Assembly: GCA_035582835.1 (NCBI GenBank)
Contig: JAYKAV010002932.1
Location: forward strand, 482,625-546,624
Source: Phoebastria nigripes
Taxonomy: Eukaryota; Chordata; Aves; Procellariiformes; Diomedeidae
Reading direction: 5' to 3'
DNA: 64,000 nt
Below the pieces are notes generated by a model. It searched no databases and was not told the DNA's origin. It was given only the letters and a program-made list of their open reading frames with translations. Below are positions 48,231 through 63,706 of this stretch, one piece after another. Position numbers and translations under genes: made by a program. The stretch's first letter is position 1; every line of letters begins with the position of its first letter.

Positions 48231-51200
48231 ACGCCTGTTAGCAAAGGGTCCATGCCCAAAACCCATCAGTGCCTGGGAGCCACAACCACCGTGCTGGAGG
48301 GTCCCTGACCATGCGCACAGACAGCCCTCTACCAAACAGCCGCTGCGTTTTTCGTCACCGTGCGTCCTGCTCCAAGATCCAAACTGCCTGGCATCAACAC
48401 TGGAAAACATGGACCTAGACATAGCTGCTTCTGCTCATCTCTAATTACGTACATGCACTTTTGCTCCTGGAAGTCCAACATGGACCAAAAGAAGCTTGCC
48501 AGGGGATCCNAGATGAAGGGACAGTCCCGGGATGGCCACAGCACAAAGGTGGCTGGAGATAGCAGATATTTACTGCCTCGCTGCTCTACCTGGCCTCTCA
48601 GATCTTCCTCCTGCCAGGAGGTGGCTTAGTTTTCACACAGCATACCCTGTGCTTTGGGAATCTGCTGAAGGCTCGGGACTGTCCCGCGCCAGGAGCCATN
48701 GCAGCAGCTGCCAGCAGCATCATGGCCACGTCGGGCTGTGACGCTCAGCAGTTGGAAATCTGTGGTCGTCGCCACGCAGGGGCTNGTGGGCAGATCCATG
48801 GGCAGTGTCAGGGGATGCTGGTTGGCACCTCGAGCAGGGCTCTCCAGCCGCAGAGCCCTGGAGACCCGACCTGCTGGGCACAGGGCTGAAGGGTACCTGG
48901 TCTAGATGGGCACCAAAGTGCTGGGCAAGAGCTCCTGGATGGCTGCAGGGACCCACATGTGGAAAACATCAGAAAATGGGCCGACCTGCAGTATTTAGGT
49001 ACATTATAAAGCTTTTTATATGACCTAATAATTGCATCGTTAACCAGGCGCCTGAAGGAGCAGAGAAATGCCCGCTCCGGCACGGCTCCGCACCCCCAAA
49101 CACGCAGAAACCCTCAGCCCAGCCATTGCCTTCTCCCCGTCCCATCACCGCGGGGTTTGCCCGGTTTGCAGCCGGTTCCTCAAAGCTCTCCAGTTTGGGG
49201 CGTCGTGTCTCGGTGCAGCTCGAACCCCAGCAGCACAGCACCCTTCTCACCGCTGCTCTCCCTCCCCCAGACACGGGAACGGAGAGAAACCAGCCCCGCG
49301 AGACCTTCCCACCACTTCCTGGCACGCTGGGTTTCCTCCAGCGAATCTCAGGCTCCTCGGAGCTTTTGTTTCTTTCTCCTGCCATATATCCAGCCTGAAC
49401 TGATCCTGTTTCGGAGGTCAGTGAGCTGCAGACAGAAACATTTGCCAAGCCAGCATCTCCAGCCATTCCCCCTGAACTGAGCGGATCCTGAAGCCAGGAT
49501 GCAGGCTGCCACCTTTTGGCAGGACCGAAAAGATTTCATATTATTAATTTATGTTAATTAAGCAAAGCGATGAGGTATCTTCTGCATTATACCCAATTAT
49601 GAAACTTGCAGATTTGCAGGTAATTCACTTATCTAAGCTTACATATGACTTTCAGATGTAGTCTTACTTTTGGTTTTGGTCTGGATTTAATGCTAGCAAA
49701 ATTTATTGCAATTACAGAGTGACCCCCTATGCCAAATCTAACCCCTACCAGATTTGGGTTTTTTTTTTCCAAAACCCCAACCAGAATAACAGGGCCCAGA
49801 CACAGCGAGAGTTAAATAGCCAGTCGTGGAGGCGAGGAGCTGTGAAGGACCCCCAGGCGGAATACCAGCAGTCCCAACACCAAATCTCACCAGGAAAAAA
49901 CAAAGACCAATCTACGGGTAATTCCAAACAGATAAAAATGAAGCTCATTTCAGAGAGAAGGTCTCCTGCAGGGTACCGCTACACCTCACAAGCTGCAAAA
50001 TGAAGAATGATGCATTTACTGAGCCAGTCATGCCCCCAGGACACTTTACCACGGACAACGTGCATGCAGCTGATTGAAAAGCAGATTCTCTCCCTGCAAA
50101 CAGCTTCTGCCCTTCTCGCCTACGGGATCTCAGGACATCAGCATGAAAATTGGGAACAAGCTGCTGCCAGCCTGCCTCCGTCACCAACGCCAGCCCCATC
50201 CGCCAGCCTCAGAGGGGATGCGGAGCTCGGGGATGCTGAGCGGTACCCACCCCGGCACCCCGCCGGCGCTTGGGGTCAGCCCTGTCTTTCTGGGGTTGCA
50301 GAGCATCCCTCCAAAGCCACAGCTTCANACCGCCAAAGGCAGCCGTGAGTTCTCCAGAAAGAAATTTTCATGCAACGTGGACATCCTTTGTGCCGAGCTN
50401 TGCCCAGGCTGCCCCGAGCGTCTGGCCTCAGGTAACCCTTCCACACGGCAGCCAAACCCCAGGCGCTGGTGACGTCTCAGTGGGTGACAGCACCCAGCCA
50501 GCGCTCCAGCTGGTCCTGTCCCCAGCAGTCCGATNCCTATAAGATACATAGTGCCCCTAATGACCTTAGAGCGCTTAAATAACAGCAGGATTAAGCCTAA
50601 TGCACTGATGCAGTCCAGCGTGCCTCAGGCTCTGTGCCCACGCGGGCGCCTGGGTGCAGAGCCACATGTCCCCTGCTGAGCTCCATCACCTCGACCTGCT
50701 CCCTGCGCCTCTGGGTCCTACACAGCGTTGGGGGATCGCCTGCAGTGAAAAGGACTGAAGAAGGTACCAGCTGCAGCTTTGGACACCTCGGTGTTGCTGT
50801 TCCCTCCGGCTGAGCTCCGGGAAGGCGTGCTGAGCCCGGTTCCCAAAGGGGGGACACAGGGGTGCAGCTCTGGGCTTCAAGGTCCATCGGGCTTGGACTG
50901 CCGACAGATCCAGGACCCTGCCTTCCTCCTTGGTGCAATTTTGCAGCGTGCCACAGGCGAGTATATCACTAATCTCATCCTTTTCTATTTGCGGTACATG
51001 TTGGGGATTGCCTTGGATGGTTTTGAAGTGGAATGAATTCAGTAAATGACATCAACATGGAGGCAAAAGCTGATGCTGCGCAAGGCGGAGAGGCTTTGCG
51101 TGGGCAGGGCAGCCTGGCCACGGCTGCCTTCATGTCTGGGCAGGTGGTAGCAGGCAAGGGGATGGAATTTGTGACAAGTGCCAGGTCCCTCATGAGGTCC

Positions 51201-51961
51201 CGCGCTCATCTCCATCACCCAGGGCTCAGCACCGTGCACCACTGCACCCGCTCCTGCCAGCACCGGTGGCTGTGCCGCGCCAGGCTGCCCTGCCGGGTGC
51301 TGCTGGCAGTTGGTCACGTCTTGCCCGTCCCAGGGACCTTTGCCCAACGGCTCCTGGCCCTGCCACGTGTTGGCCCAACCACTCCATTTCACATGGCTGT
51401 CGCAGCGAGAGGTCTGCAGCAGTTCATCCCNGGGCAGGAGGGCTGAGCGATGCTTCCCCTTCTCCCCGTACCCCTCCAAAGCAAAACCAGCCCCACCAAA
51501 ACCTTACCTCGGCCTCGTGCCACCTTCCCCAGGTCTGCGTGGGAGCAGGAGAGCAGAGAGGGCATCCTCGTCACTGCAGGAGGATGCAGCCCCTCCGTGC
51601 CCCTGCTCAGCCCCTTATCCGCAGAGCTTTGCTTCCTCCTCGCCTGGATGCTCAAGTTCAAGGTAGAAAATGGAAGCCCCTCCGGTTGGCGGCCCCTGCC
51701 CCTGGGGACCCGTGGAGGCAATGGGACCCGGTGGCCGGGGCGATGCTCCGGGCAGCACCTGGGGAAGGTGGGTCCGGCTTCCCCAGCCGCCCCCCACCGC
51801 TGTTTCCAGCCCAGTGGTTTTTTTCTCTCTTTCAGTTTGCTCCTCGCCCCTTCCTGCACCACGGGTCTCGCTCGATCTTCCTTCCTGTCAGTGCAGGGCT
51901 GCCACCTATGCAAATCAATGTGAGTCATCTGCTGAAAAACAGCAGCTCATGGTAACAGGAC

Positions 51962-51982
51962 TGTCATGGTTTAACCCCAGCC
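51962..51982. repeat. Possible mobile-element end fragment
   Basis: The motif TGTCATGGTTTAACCCCAGC recalls a sequence found at the ends of abundant elements in many bird genomes. Only the end is recognisable here; the following bases do not continue the pattern I remember. Confidence 0.3.
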
Positions 51983-53021
51983 AGTTACACCCCGTAGCCT
52001 GTATGACCCCCGACAGCGGGGTCTGTCCTGGTGGGATGCTCAGTGCACGGCCATTTCCCCAGCCACGGCTGCTTTCTCCTGGGACAGCCACAAAACCAGG
52101 CTGACCAAGGTCCAAATTACACCAAATTCCCTCAAAGCAAAACCACGAGCTCGCCCCGGCCTGGGAGAGGTGAGGGTTTTTGCTACGTACCCCCCTCGCT
52201 AGCCAGAAACGCTGGGGGGATCCCATGGAAGAGGCCGGTGTCNCAGCAGCTCTGCCCTTTGCTGGGCCACGCATGGAAGCATTTCCACGAGTAAATTCAA
52301 GTTATATATCTTGAAAGAGCAGAATAAAGGGGCAGGAATAAACTCCCCTTCTTCCAAAGCCATTTTTCTGCCAGTGCTGAATGCTTTCTCGAATTCTGAG
52401 TTTCTCTCTCAAAAGGTGGATCACACCACACCAAGGAACGCTGCATCTGCACCCGAGGAGCCGGAGCCGCCGGCGGCTGCGGGACTGGCAGGATCTCACC
52501 TCCCCAGCTCCGCTCAGGCAAGTGGGGTTGATTGTTATTTTGCATTTTTGTTCTACGAAAACCTTAATTTGTAAATCCTATAACAGGTTTTGCTGGCATT
52601 TAGGCAAATCCTATTAATTCTGAGATGCTGAGCAGAGAAGTCCCCTGGAGGCAGGTGGGCAGGGTGGCANAGCAGCGCTGAGGCCCATGGCAAATAACTC
52701 TGCTTTCCGAGAGTGCTGGGGCAGAGCGGCAGAGCCCAGGGAAGGGGGGGAACTGCATCTCGCCAAAATAATAAGATAATCACATGCCATGGTGGGGTTT
52801 GCTGCCACCCCAGTTTATACCCAGCGGCTCATTTTTTGGGCCAAAAGCTCCCNCTGCCGGGATGGTTTGGGAGAGGTCAGAGGAAGCAGAAGTCAGTGAT
52901 GAAAACATGAAAATAGCATGTCCTGTTACAAGACCTGCCCTGGTGGGATCTGGAAGGGTAGCTGCATCTAAATCTGTAATGACACATCTTTCCCTTCATC
53001 AAGTCCAGCTGAGAGGCGGTC

Positions 53022-53097
53022 GATGGCTGATGGTGGAGTTGATGGTGGAGATGATGACGGTGGAGGTGACGACGGTGGAGATGATGGTGGCTGATGG
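53022..53097. repeat. GATGGTGGA-type tandem repeat
   Basis: Degenerate trinucleotide/nonamer repeat of the type GATGGTGGAGATGATGAC. In one - strand frame it gives a His-rich run, which is a by-product. Confidence 0.85.
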
Positions 53098-54244
53098 AGC
53101 TCTCATGGTGGAGAACTGGTGGGCGACGGGGTGGGCTCACAGCCAGATCATCTGCATGTGGTGAACCGTGTTTGGGGAGGAGAGGTGGGGGCAAGCAGGA
53201 GTTTGGACCTCCAGCCACCGCTCTGGGCTGTGCGTCTCCCAGGGATTGCTCTCTGCCGGTCCTAGGGCTGTGCCCGGTAAGGGGTTAAAACCTTTCCCCT
53301 CCCATGTGTTAGGTCTGTTGGTGATTTCCTACCCTGTCAGGAGGCTGGTTTCAAGAGGAGATGGCATGTGGGAAGTCCCATCAGCTGTCACCTTCCCGGT
53401 AAGCTGTAGCTAAAGATCCCTCACATCAAAAATGACTGTGCAGAAGCCCCAGTCGGGGCTGCACCTCCTGCTTTCACAATTATTCATTTATGTTAATTAA
53501 TGCATCTGAATTATTTATTTGCAAATGTATATACCATGTCCCTCATGTATTTTCCAGGCTATTTACTTGATTCAAACCCAAATTTCCCGACATACTTACC
53601 AAGTTCAACCTAGGGAGTTCCCAGCAGGATGAGTTTGACCCATCCCTCAGCGAGCACAGCTCTTGCTCAGCATCTCTAACCAGCCTGGCGAAGCTCGTGA
53701 GGTGACACAGAACTCGCCGGGGTGGTTAGAAAAGCCCTGGAGATGACTCTGCTTCTTTTGACTGGCCCGGGTCGCTTGGCAAGGGGGTGATCAGGGACCG
53801 TTCCCCGAGCTCAGCCCAACGCAGANGTCATTCGCCTGGGGATGACAAACCGTCCCACCGCCACAGGGAGCAGGGGGATGCTCCTTGTGAACAGCCGGGT
53901 TTCCACACCAAGGTAAACGTGCAAAGCACGTTACCGGAGGACCCGCAACCCTCCTGCTATTGCAGCGCGGGGGTCTGCAAGCGTCGGGGATGACTCCGGG
54001 TCCCCGGGGCGGAAGGGGTCCAGCCCCTAACCACCTCCCGGGGGGGTTACGCAGCTGCTCTCAGCTTTTAAGCCGACAGTGACCGAGGACGAAGCGGGCG
54101 GCTCGGCCGATGGATGCTCCGCGGTCCCCGGCCGAGGTCCGCTCCCCCGCGCCGGCTGCAGGCCGCCACGTGCGCCCGGTGCCCGCCGGGGTGGGCGGGG
54201 CCGGGGGGAGGGATGGACAGGTGAGGCCCGCCCAGCCGGACATA

Positions 54245-54365
54245 GCCGAGCGGAGTCGGGTGGAGGCGAGCAGAACCGAACGGAGCCGAACAGAATCGGG
54301 TCGAGCCGAGCCGAGCCGATTCGAACCGAACCGAACCGAACCGAACCGGACAAAGCCGACCGGAG
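54245..54365. repeat. CCGAG/CCGAA pentamer repeat in the CpG island
   Basis: Degenerate pentamers that become a perfect (CGAAC)5 run at about 54322-54346. In frame shadows it gives GSVRF-like repeats, which should not be taken as protein. Confidence 0.9.
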
Positions 54366-54615
54366 GTGAGGGGACCCGCGATGCCACCCGCCCCTGTGAG
54401 GGGACGCGGCTCCGCGCCGCCATGGGCCCCCGCCGAGACCGGCGATGGGCCCCCGCAGCCGCCCCCTTCCTTCACCGCCCCCCTCCCGTGCCCGGGGAGG
54501 TCCGCCCGAGCGGGGCCGAGACGGGAGTTGAGCCGCGGCCTCGCCGGGCCCACACGGCGGTGCGAGCTCTCTGCTTCTCGCCCTGGGAGAGCCCCGGGAC
54601 CGCCCGCGTTTCCTC

Positions 54616-57593
<2,978 letters not shown>

Positions 57594-58617
57594 CCCTTCC
57601 ATCCCTCCTCTTCCACCCGAGCTTCTGCAGCAGGTAGCGGGAACTGGCCGAGGAGGTGAGCTGCGCTGAGCCACGCTGCCTTTCCACTTGTGCCCTGGTG
57701 AAAGGCTGACCCTCCCAGAGCTGGGGAGAGCTTTGGTCTGCGTGTGCGCTCTGGGGCTCTCCTGCGACTTGGTTGAGACTGTTTAGACTAGTGCAGCTAG
57801 AGCAAGAGCTGTACAGCTGCAGGCAGACAGCTGGGAGAAGCGCTACCTTTGCATGCTATCTTCAGGGAGGTGTTTGTTAAGTGATTCTGGGTGTTTTCAT
57901 GTCTGTAGGGTGGTGGTGGCTTGTTTTCCCAGGATCACCCTCTTTCCTAGGCTTCTCTGCAGGTACCCCTGGCTGGCCCACAGCCAGCACTGGCACAGGC
58001 TTCTGAGCAAACAGAAAACAGCAGGGTTTCTCCATGGCCCAGGTTCAGGCACCGCAGGTAAGCCAGCAGGCAGAGCAGCATGCCTGGAGAGACAGAGCAC
58101 GGCNTCAGCACCACCCTGGCAAAGGGGACTGTGTTGCGACTTCCCATGCTGTGTAGCCTGAAAGCTGAACCTAATTCCTCAAGTCAGACAGCTCTCAGCT
58201 GGGGCTGGCCTTTGGGCTCCCAGAGCTAATTTCAATCACTGCCCTTGTGAGTCGAGTAAAACCTTTGCAAGACTGTCCAACCTTAGTATTTAAGACTCAC
58301 TTAAAAAGCTCCTTGCCCCACTGTACCTTAAGGTGCTGCTTGGCTAAGAGCTCTGGGGCATGGCACTCTTTGCACATGTGCTTTAAGTCAATCGCAGCCA
58401 CCAGGGAGATGCTCGCGCCATCTGGCCCTATCCTCTCCTTGTCCGAGAGAGGACCTTAATTCCTGTCACTGGGGGAGGGAAAGGGGGTAACAGACAAGGT
58501 TGGAAGAGCAGACAAGGCAGCAAGGCACAGCATGTGTTAAATATCTTTATGAAGTCAATCTTATTTACATGGATACAGAATCACTTTACAGACAGTTTAA
58601 TCAGGAGGCAACACATG
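57594..58617. other. Region between the convergent NMRAL1 and DNAJA3 ends
   Basis: Former NMRAL1 3'UTR and possible overlap with the DNAJA3 3'UTR. I see no gene here. An AATAAA on the + strand at about 58867-58872 could serve NMRAL1 transcripts. Confidence 0.5.
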
Positions 58618-60447
58618 CTTTATTTCAGCAAATTAAGAAGGGCAAGACTATGACATGTCCTTGTTTAACTGGTCGATTAGTATGTGGGCTGATGGTACCT
58701 GCATGGTATAACTAACAGCAGCAGGCTACAGTAACCATGAAAATACTCACTGCAAGAGCTCAACTCCACCTGGAAGGAGTGAACCACTTCACCACTTGTA
58801 TTCTCACACATGTAGGAACAATGACTCTTTGACCAATCGTTTATGCTACGGGTGTTGCGCTAACATAATAAAAGACTTTGTCCCAAACTGGCAAAGGGCT
58901 TGGTGATAAACTCGTACCCATTCAGAAGCGACAGCGTTTGTGTTGTAACTTTAGTTATTGGGGGGGGAGGGAAACCTGAGGCAAAGTGCAGATTCCATCA
59001 CTGCTCTTTGTGCAGGAAATCAGCAGGACTAAGAAACCTCACGGCTGCTGAGGGAGCCAGGGAGCTGGGCTCTGATGAGTCCCGGCCACAGGGAGAACTC
59101 CCACTCAGAGAGATGTGCAGGACAGCTAGGAGGGCTGTCGTGAAGACAGGGTTAAAACTCACTGACCCACCAAGTCTCCTGGGAGAAAATAAGCGGTGAT
59201 GGGTTCACCAAGCACATCTAGCATTCAGAAGGGCACCTGACTGAGCAGCAGCCATCTTGGACTCCATACAGCAAACTGCTCCACTCTGTGCTAGAAGGAC
59301 AATTTTTATTTCACATTTCCACTGTTTTGGATTCTAAATAATAGCTCAACTTTAATTTTTACCAAATAAGCTTCCAGCAGCAGNAGGGACTGCGGAGCAA
59401 CCTTGAGAGAGCACCGCGTTTCTGCAAAGCTGGCATTTTCTTTCATTACCATTTCCTAGGACAGGGGGTGGGTTTTGTATCANGATGATTGTTGGTGCCT
59501 CAGTGGTTTGTAGCCTCTCCAGCTGGGATTCTCACTGTGCTGCTGACTGACATCCTTCACTCTCCAGAGCCCGCTGCCAGAAAGACTCATCCCCGACTGC
59601 AAAGATGATCAGCTGCGGCTGGCTCTTAGTTTCCAGTGGAACGCTTCCCTGCGGTTGAAGCAAGAGAAAAGTTTAGCGTTTCCTGACCAAACCAGCCCAA
59701 GGTGCGCAGCAGCCCCTGCAGCCCGCTTTGCGAGCGCAGGCGCGAGAGCACGTCCCCGGTGTCACACTTCGTCAGCCACGCAGAACAAAGTTTGAAGCCT
59801 GCGGTGACAGGAAGCTGAGCCCCTGCCATCCAAGACACCGGTGTCTGCTATAGATGATTTCCAGTCTGGATNGCTCCCTCACAGCAGGCCAACACCAACT
59901 AAATGGCACCCTGAGTTATAACACCGTACTCATTTGCGCGGCGGGGGCTTTGCTGTGCTTTATGACAAAGACTGAGTCCTTCCTGGTGCTGTAAGCCCGT
60001 GGCAGGGGTGAGTCCAGCCTGAGCGTGCCGGCACCGGAGGCTCTGCAGGCCCACCTGCACCTCCCGGCAAGCCCGGGCTTTGCGGTGGCAGCAGAACTGC
60101 CCCGTCCCAGCTTCACCAGCTAACGGGAACACCCTCGATGCTTTGAACTGAGCACTGAGCAGACAAGGAAGGAGAGCTGCCGGGGAGGCCAGCAACCTCC
60201 CTGAGGATGTACCCAGCATTTTTGCTGCTTTTTGCTGCAGCAACAATGCAATTTAATCCCTGGCTTTTTTGCTCCAGGTCACAGGGGACAGCTAGGGCTT
60301 TTCACACCAGTGGCTGGAAGGCCTGAGGCTAAGTGAGAAGCAATGCCATGCTTTTGCTGCTTCTACCTCCCAAGAAGTGCAAATTCTGCTTAGTGTGGGG
60401 GAAAGACGACAATAAAACACAAGAGGCCTCCTACCTCGGATGGGGTG
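58618..60447 (-). other. DNAJA3: DNAJA3 3' UTR
   Basis: On the - strand after the stop at 60450-60448. AATAAA signals occur at about 59310-59305 and again at about 58624-58619. The second is followed by a GT-rich stretch, so both a short (about 1.1 kb) and a long (about 1.8 kb) UTR are plausible. Confidence 0.5.
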
Positions 60448-60551
60448 TCAGGAGCTAAACATTTTCTTAAGTTTGGAAAGGAATCCCTCCTTGTTCTCCT
60501 CAGCCTCAGGCCTATCCCCGCCTGCGTCAGCGCTAGCCGTGGCCCTGCCAC
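60448..60551 (-). CDS. DNAJA3: DNAJA3 terminal coding exon
   Basis: Acceptor GTGTCCAG; 104 nt to TGA. It encodes a variable Gly/Ala/Glu stretch and then the conserved EGFLSKLKKMFSS end. In mammals alternative use of the last exons makes the Tid1 long and short forms; only this end is visible here. Confidence 0.9.
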
Positions 60552-63500
60552 CTGGACACAAACAGCAAAGGGCTGCAGTCAGATACATCTCCCACCAGTA
60601 GCCAGCACCCCTGACAAAGTGAGAGGGTTATTTTAAATGGGGAACGGTCAAGTCAAGGCAGCTGGGTTTGCCTGCATCCTTGCGTACAGGGCTGCACCTG
60701 GCAGCGAGCCACAGTACTGGACCACTTGCAGTGAAAGCACTAGAGAGCCTGGACCCCAGAAATGGAAAAAATGACCGTGAGCCCAGGTAACACCGTTCCC
60801 TTCCCCTCTCCCCAGCTCCCCAACTGGCGAGGGAATTCTCATGCTGCACAGTCAAGTCAGGGACACCACAGGCTTTGGAAACAAGCACTTGGAATTGAGA
60901 GTCTGCCACTAAAACCAAGTTGTCAACTTGACCACTTCCAGCCATGACTTTACAGAAAAAAAAGCTATATTGGTGGTCCCTGGAACAATCTGTCTTCCTG
61001 TTTCATGGTCATGTCGTGACCCTTTAGAGCAAAGAAGTGCAAAACCATACCAGGAGCCTGCCTCAAGTAATCCTCATGCAATGCTCAGACAAACAGTATC
61101 AAGGAGAAAATGAACTCAGGCTAGAATGAAAAAGGCAACAAGTATTTCAGAACAAGTGTGCAGATAGATAAGGAATCTTTCTGGCAGCAACGAGCATAAT
61201 TTTCCTATATAAACAGGTCCTGAGAAGTTGTTTGTTCCTCTGAGAAGCAGCTACAGCAAGAACAAAGGGGACCTCTTTGCTAATCTGCTTTTTCTACAGT
61301 AAAACCATCAAGGACAAGACCCCCAAATCCTCCTCGAACTTTCTTTGCACACAGAGAACACAAAGTCCTCCCTGTCCTCCCACAGCTGACTGCCGAGCTC
61401 AGACTGATGCAATGGTATGAAATACTGAGGCCTGCGGCAGAACACGCCTCCATCCACTCGGGGTATTTCTGCTTCCCAGAACAAGGACACGCTTTCAGCA
61501 ACAGCCTGTCTCTACACTGCAAACTACTGGTGGTGTTTTTAAGCCACCTTGCTGCTTAATTGTGGTAAAAACTGGCAGGTTTACTTTTTAAAAAACAAAG
61601 TTGGAGAGCATTTTTTTCCTTTGGCACATAAACGTCTTTAAAAAGCTGGAATGAAAGCTTTGTGCTTAGAGACCTCTCCCCTTCCCCCCAAGGCTGACCT
61701 TTAATGCTTACCCTCAGTGGAAAAGACCTAACTTCTGTGTTACAGAAGCACTATAAAACATAACATTGGTAAGTATTTGGCAGATACTGCCTTCCAATAT
61801 CCTGAACTTCAGCCTATATTCCTCAGGCTTTGGCATGTGTAGTAGAGAGGACCTGAGTTCCTGGGATCGTTTAGCAGCTTGGAAAGACTCTCACCTCTGC
61901 CTAGCTGTACGCAGTCATAAATGCCCTTTTTGGTTTCAAGCGTAAAAAGAAATCCAACCAGCTTTAAGAAGTTCATTGTCATATGAGCAAAGAAAAAATT
62001 GTTTTCCAGTAGCAAAAGACAAAGCTCTTGCCTTACTGTTCTACCATATGTTTTGCCTTTAGCTGCTACTTATGCCAGGTACCTCACCCCTGAAACTTAA
62101 AACATATAATTGCTGAAGCAAAATTTTTGATCTGGAGCTGAAAGAGCAGCTTTACAAAGCTCCCAGCTGACTTCACTCCCTCCGTCACGCTGGACGCTGT
62201 CTACTGACTGGAGCCAACACTCAGCACCAATGAACATCTCTATCCAAGATTCCCCATGTGCACAGAGTACGGCTCAGAGCAGCCTTGATAGTGGTACTCC
62301 CCTTCAGCTTTGAAGGAGAAACATCCCCACTGCGGTCAGAAGCACAACGGATTAGCTTACACAGGAAACTGGCCTGAAGCACTCTTTTTCTACCTCTGCT
62401 ACTAAGACAAGTTAATTCTGGCACAGGGGCAGAAGCAGGGAGCAGAAGGCTTTCATCACCACAGCGAGACTCACCACAACTTGTCAGGACCCCCGAGTAT
62501 CTCAATACCCGTTCTCTATTCATGCACAGATTTGCCCAGTAAGTATTCGAGTAAAGCTTTCTGGGAAGAGGCTACCTCCTTGCTTTGTGCTACAGCCCAT
62601 TAACATCATACTAAAACTATTTCCAATATAACATGCTTGGCAGGTTGGAACGCTGTCTCAAGGTGACCTTGGCTCACCTTCCTCCCCAGGAACCCTCAGG
62701 AAGCGCTCTGCACTCCCACGCCAACTCCACGAGGAAGAAGCGCTAATTCCCACCACTCACCTGATGCTGTATTTGTGACTCCGTTCACCGTGCCGTCCAC
62801 ATCCGCCTCGTCCTCNGCATAGCTCATCATTAAGGCTCTCTGGCGATCCGTCAGCCTCCTGAAGGTCGAAGACAGAGGTGTTGGTTATGGCTGTCTTTAG
62901 GGACAGATGTATCTACAGACCCCCTTAACCTTCTCCAGCAGCACGCACGAGAGGCAGCTACTGGAAGTAGAAGATTAATACACCTGGCACACACTGCGAA
63001 TCCCTACGGTGCTCTTAAAATAAGCAATCTNTAAAGAATAAGCCTCAGTGGAAGAGAAGAGATATGACCCACTGCATTTCACCAAAATGCAGTGAAAAAA
63101 CCAAAGTAAGTGCTAAGAACCGTGTGGAGCTGCAACAGAACACACATCTGGTGGGGAGACCTCAGGAAATTAACTCCCTTGCCAAGTGCAGCTAAAAAGT
63201 TTCCTTCACCACAGCAGCAGAGGGTGGCCAAGCAGTCTGAAAGGCAACTGCCAAGGACTTCAGTTCCTTTAAACTGTAGGNGTGAGAGCACAGACGCGTT
63301 ATAAGCCAGAACACTGAATTTATGCAACCGGGATCCAGACAGCATGGCAGGTAGCCAGGCAAATATGCAGGTGAAGAACCACTTACGTATTTCCAGGGTT
63401 TAGGATTTTGAGAGCTGGGTTGCCAAATGGTATTATTTAAAAAAAAAGTCTACCTCACATTAGAATTAAAAGCAGAGTGAGAAATTAATAATCTTGATAA

Positions 63501-63706
63501 AGCAGTAAGGAATTTTCACAAAATCCTTCTGAACCACGTTTTTTGCAAAAAGTTCAAGATTTCACAAAAACTTGCATTAGCTCTACTTACTGAGGAACTT
63601 TTATCTTTATGTGAATGTAGTGGTCTCCGTAGCCGTAGCTGTTAACCTTGGGAATGCCTTTCCCGCTTAGTCGAATTCTCTGGTCTGGCTGAATACCAGG
63701 GGGTAT
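60448..63706 (-). CDS. DNAJA3: DNAJA3 (mitochondrial DnaJ homologue Tid1), last three coding exons
   Basis: In transcript order: 63706-63591 (116 nt), 62858-62761 (98 nt), 60551-60448 (104 nt, stop TGA 60450-60448); phases join without a break. The first encodes the end of the C-terminal substrate-binding domain (PPGIQPDQRIRLSGKG, IPKVNSYGYGDHYIHI). The second gives RLTDRQRALMMSYAEDEADV and DGTVNGVTNTA. The third gives the tail EGFLSKLKKMF. All match DNAJA3, a type I J-protein of the mitochondrial matrix that works with mtHsp70. The J domain, G/F region and zinc domain lie beyond base 64000. It is tail to tail with NMRAL1, as in human. Confidence 0.93.
60552..62760 (-). other. DNAJA3: DNAJA3 intron (about 2.2 kb)
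   Basis: GT-AG intron between the last two coding exons. No other feature seen. Confidence 0.7.
62761..62858 (-). CDS. DNAJA3: DNAJA3 exon: LTDRQRALMMSYAEDE segment
   Basis: Acceptor ACCTTCAG, donor GTGAGT; 98 nt. One N lies in an Ala codon (GCN), so the residue is certain. Confidence 0.92.
62859..63590 (-). other. DNAJA3: DNAJA3 intron (about 0.7 kb)
   Basis: GT-AG intron. No other feature seen. Confidence 0.7.
63591..63706 (-). CDS. DNAJA3: DNAJA3 exon: end of C-terminal domain
   Basis: Acceptor TTTGTAG, donor GTAAGT. Starts at a codon boundary (ATA CCC CCT) and leaves CA for the next exon. The GKGIPKVNSYGYGDHYIH block is nearly invariant in the family. Confidence 0.93.

Larger units (their letters stand above)
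45300..53950. other. GC-rich intergenic region between NLRC3 and NMRAL1 (head to head)
   Basis: About 8.7 kb. It contains a 16-bp minisatellite, GATGGTGGA-type repeats, a possible mobile-element end near 51962, and AT-rich islands at about 49535-49770 and 53475-53580. NLRC3 5' untranslated exons probably lie at its left edge. No gene could be supported. In particular I see no SLX4, which is the next gene after NLRC3 in human. Confidence 0.55.

Noticed and set aside
52877..53218. His-rich - strand open frame
   Set aside because: It comes from the GATGGTGGA repeat.
45300..53950. SLX4, expected after NLRC3 from human gene order
   Set aside because: No exon resembling SLX4 (BTB, SAP or zinc-finger segments) was found on either strand.
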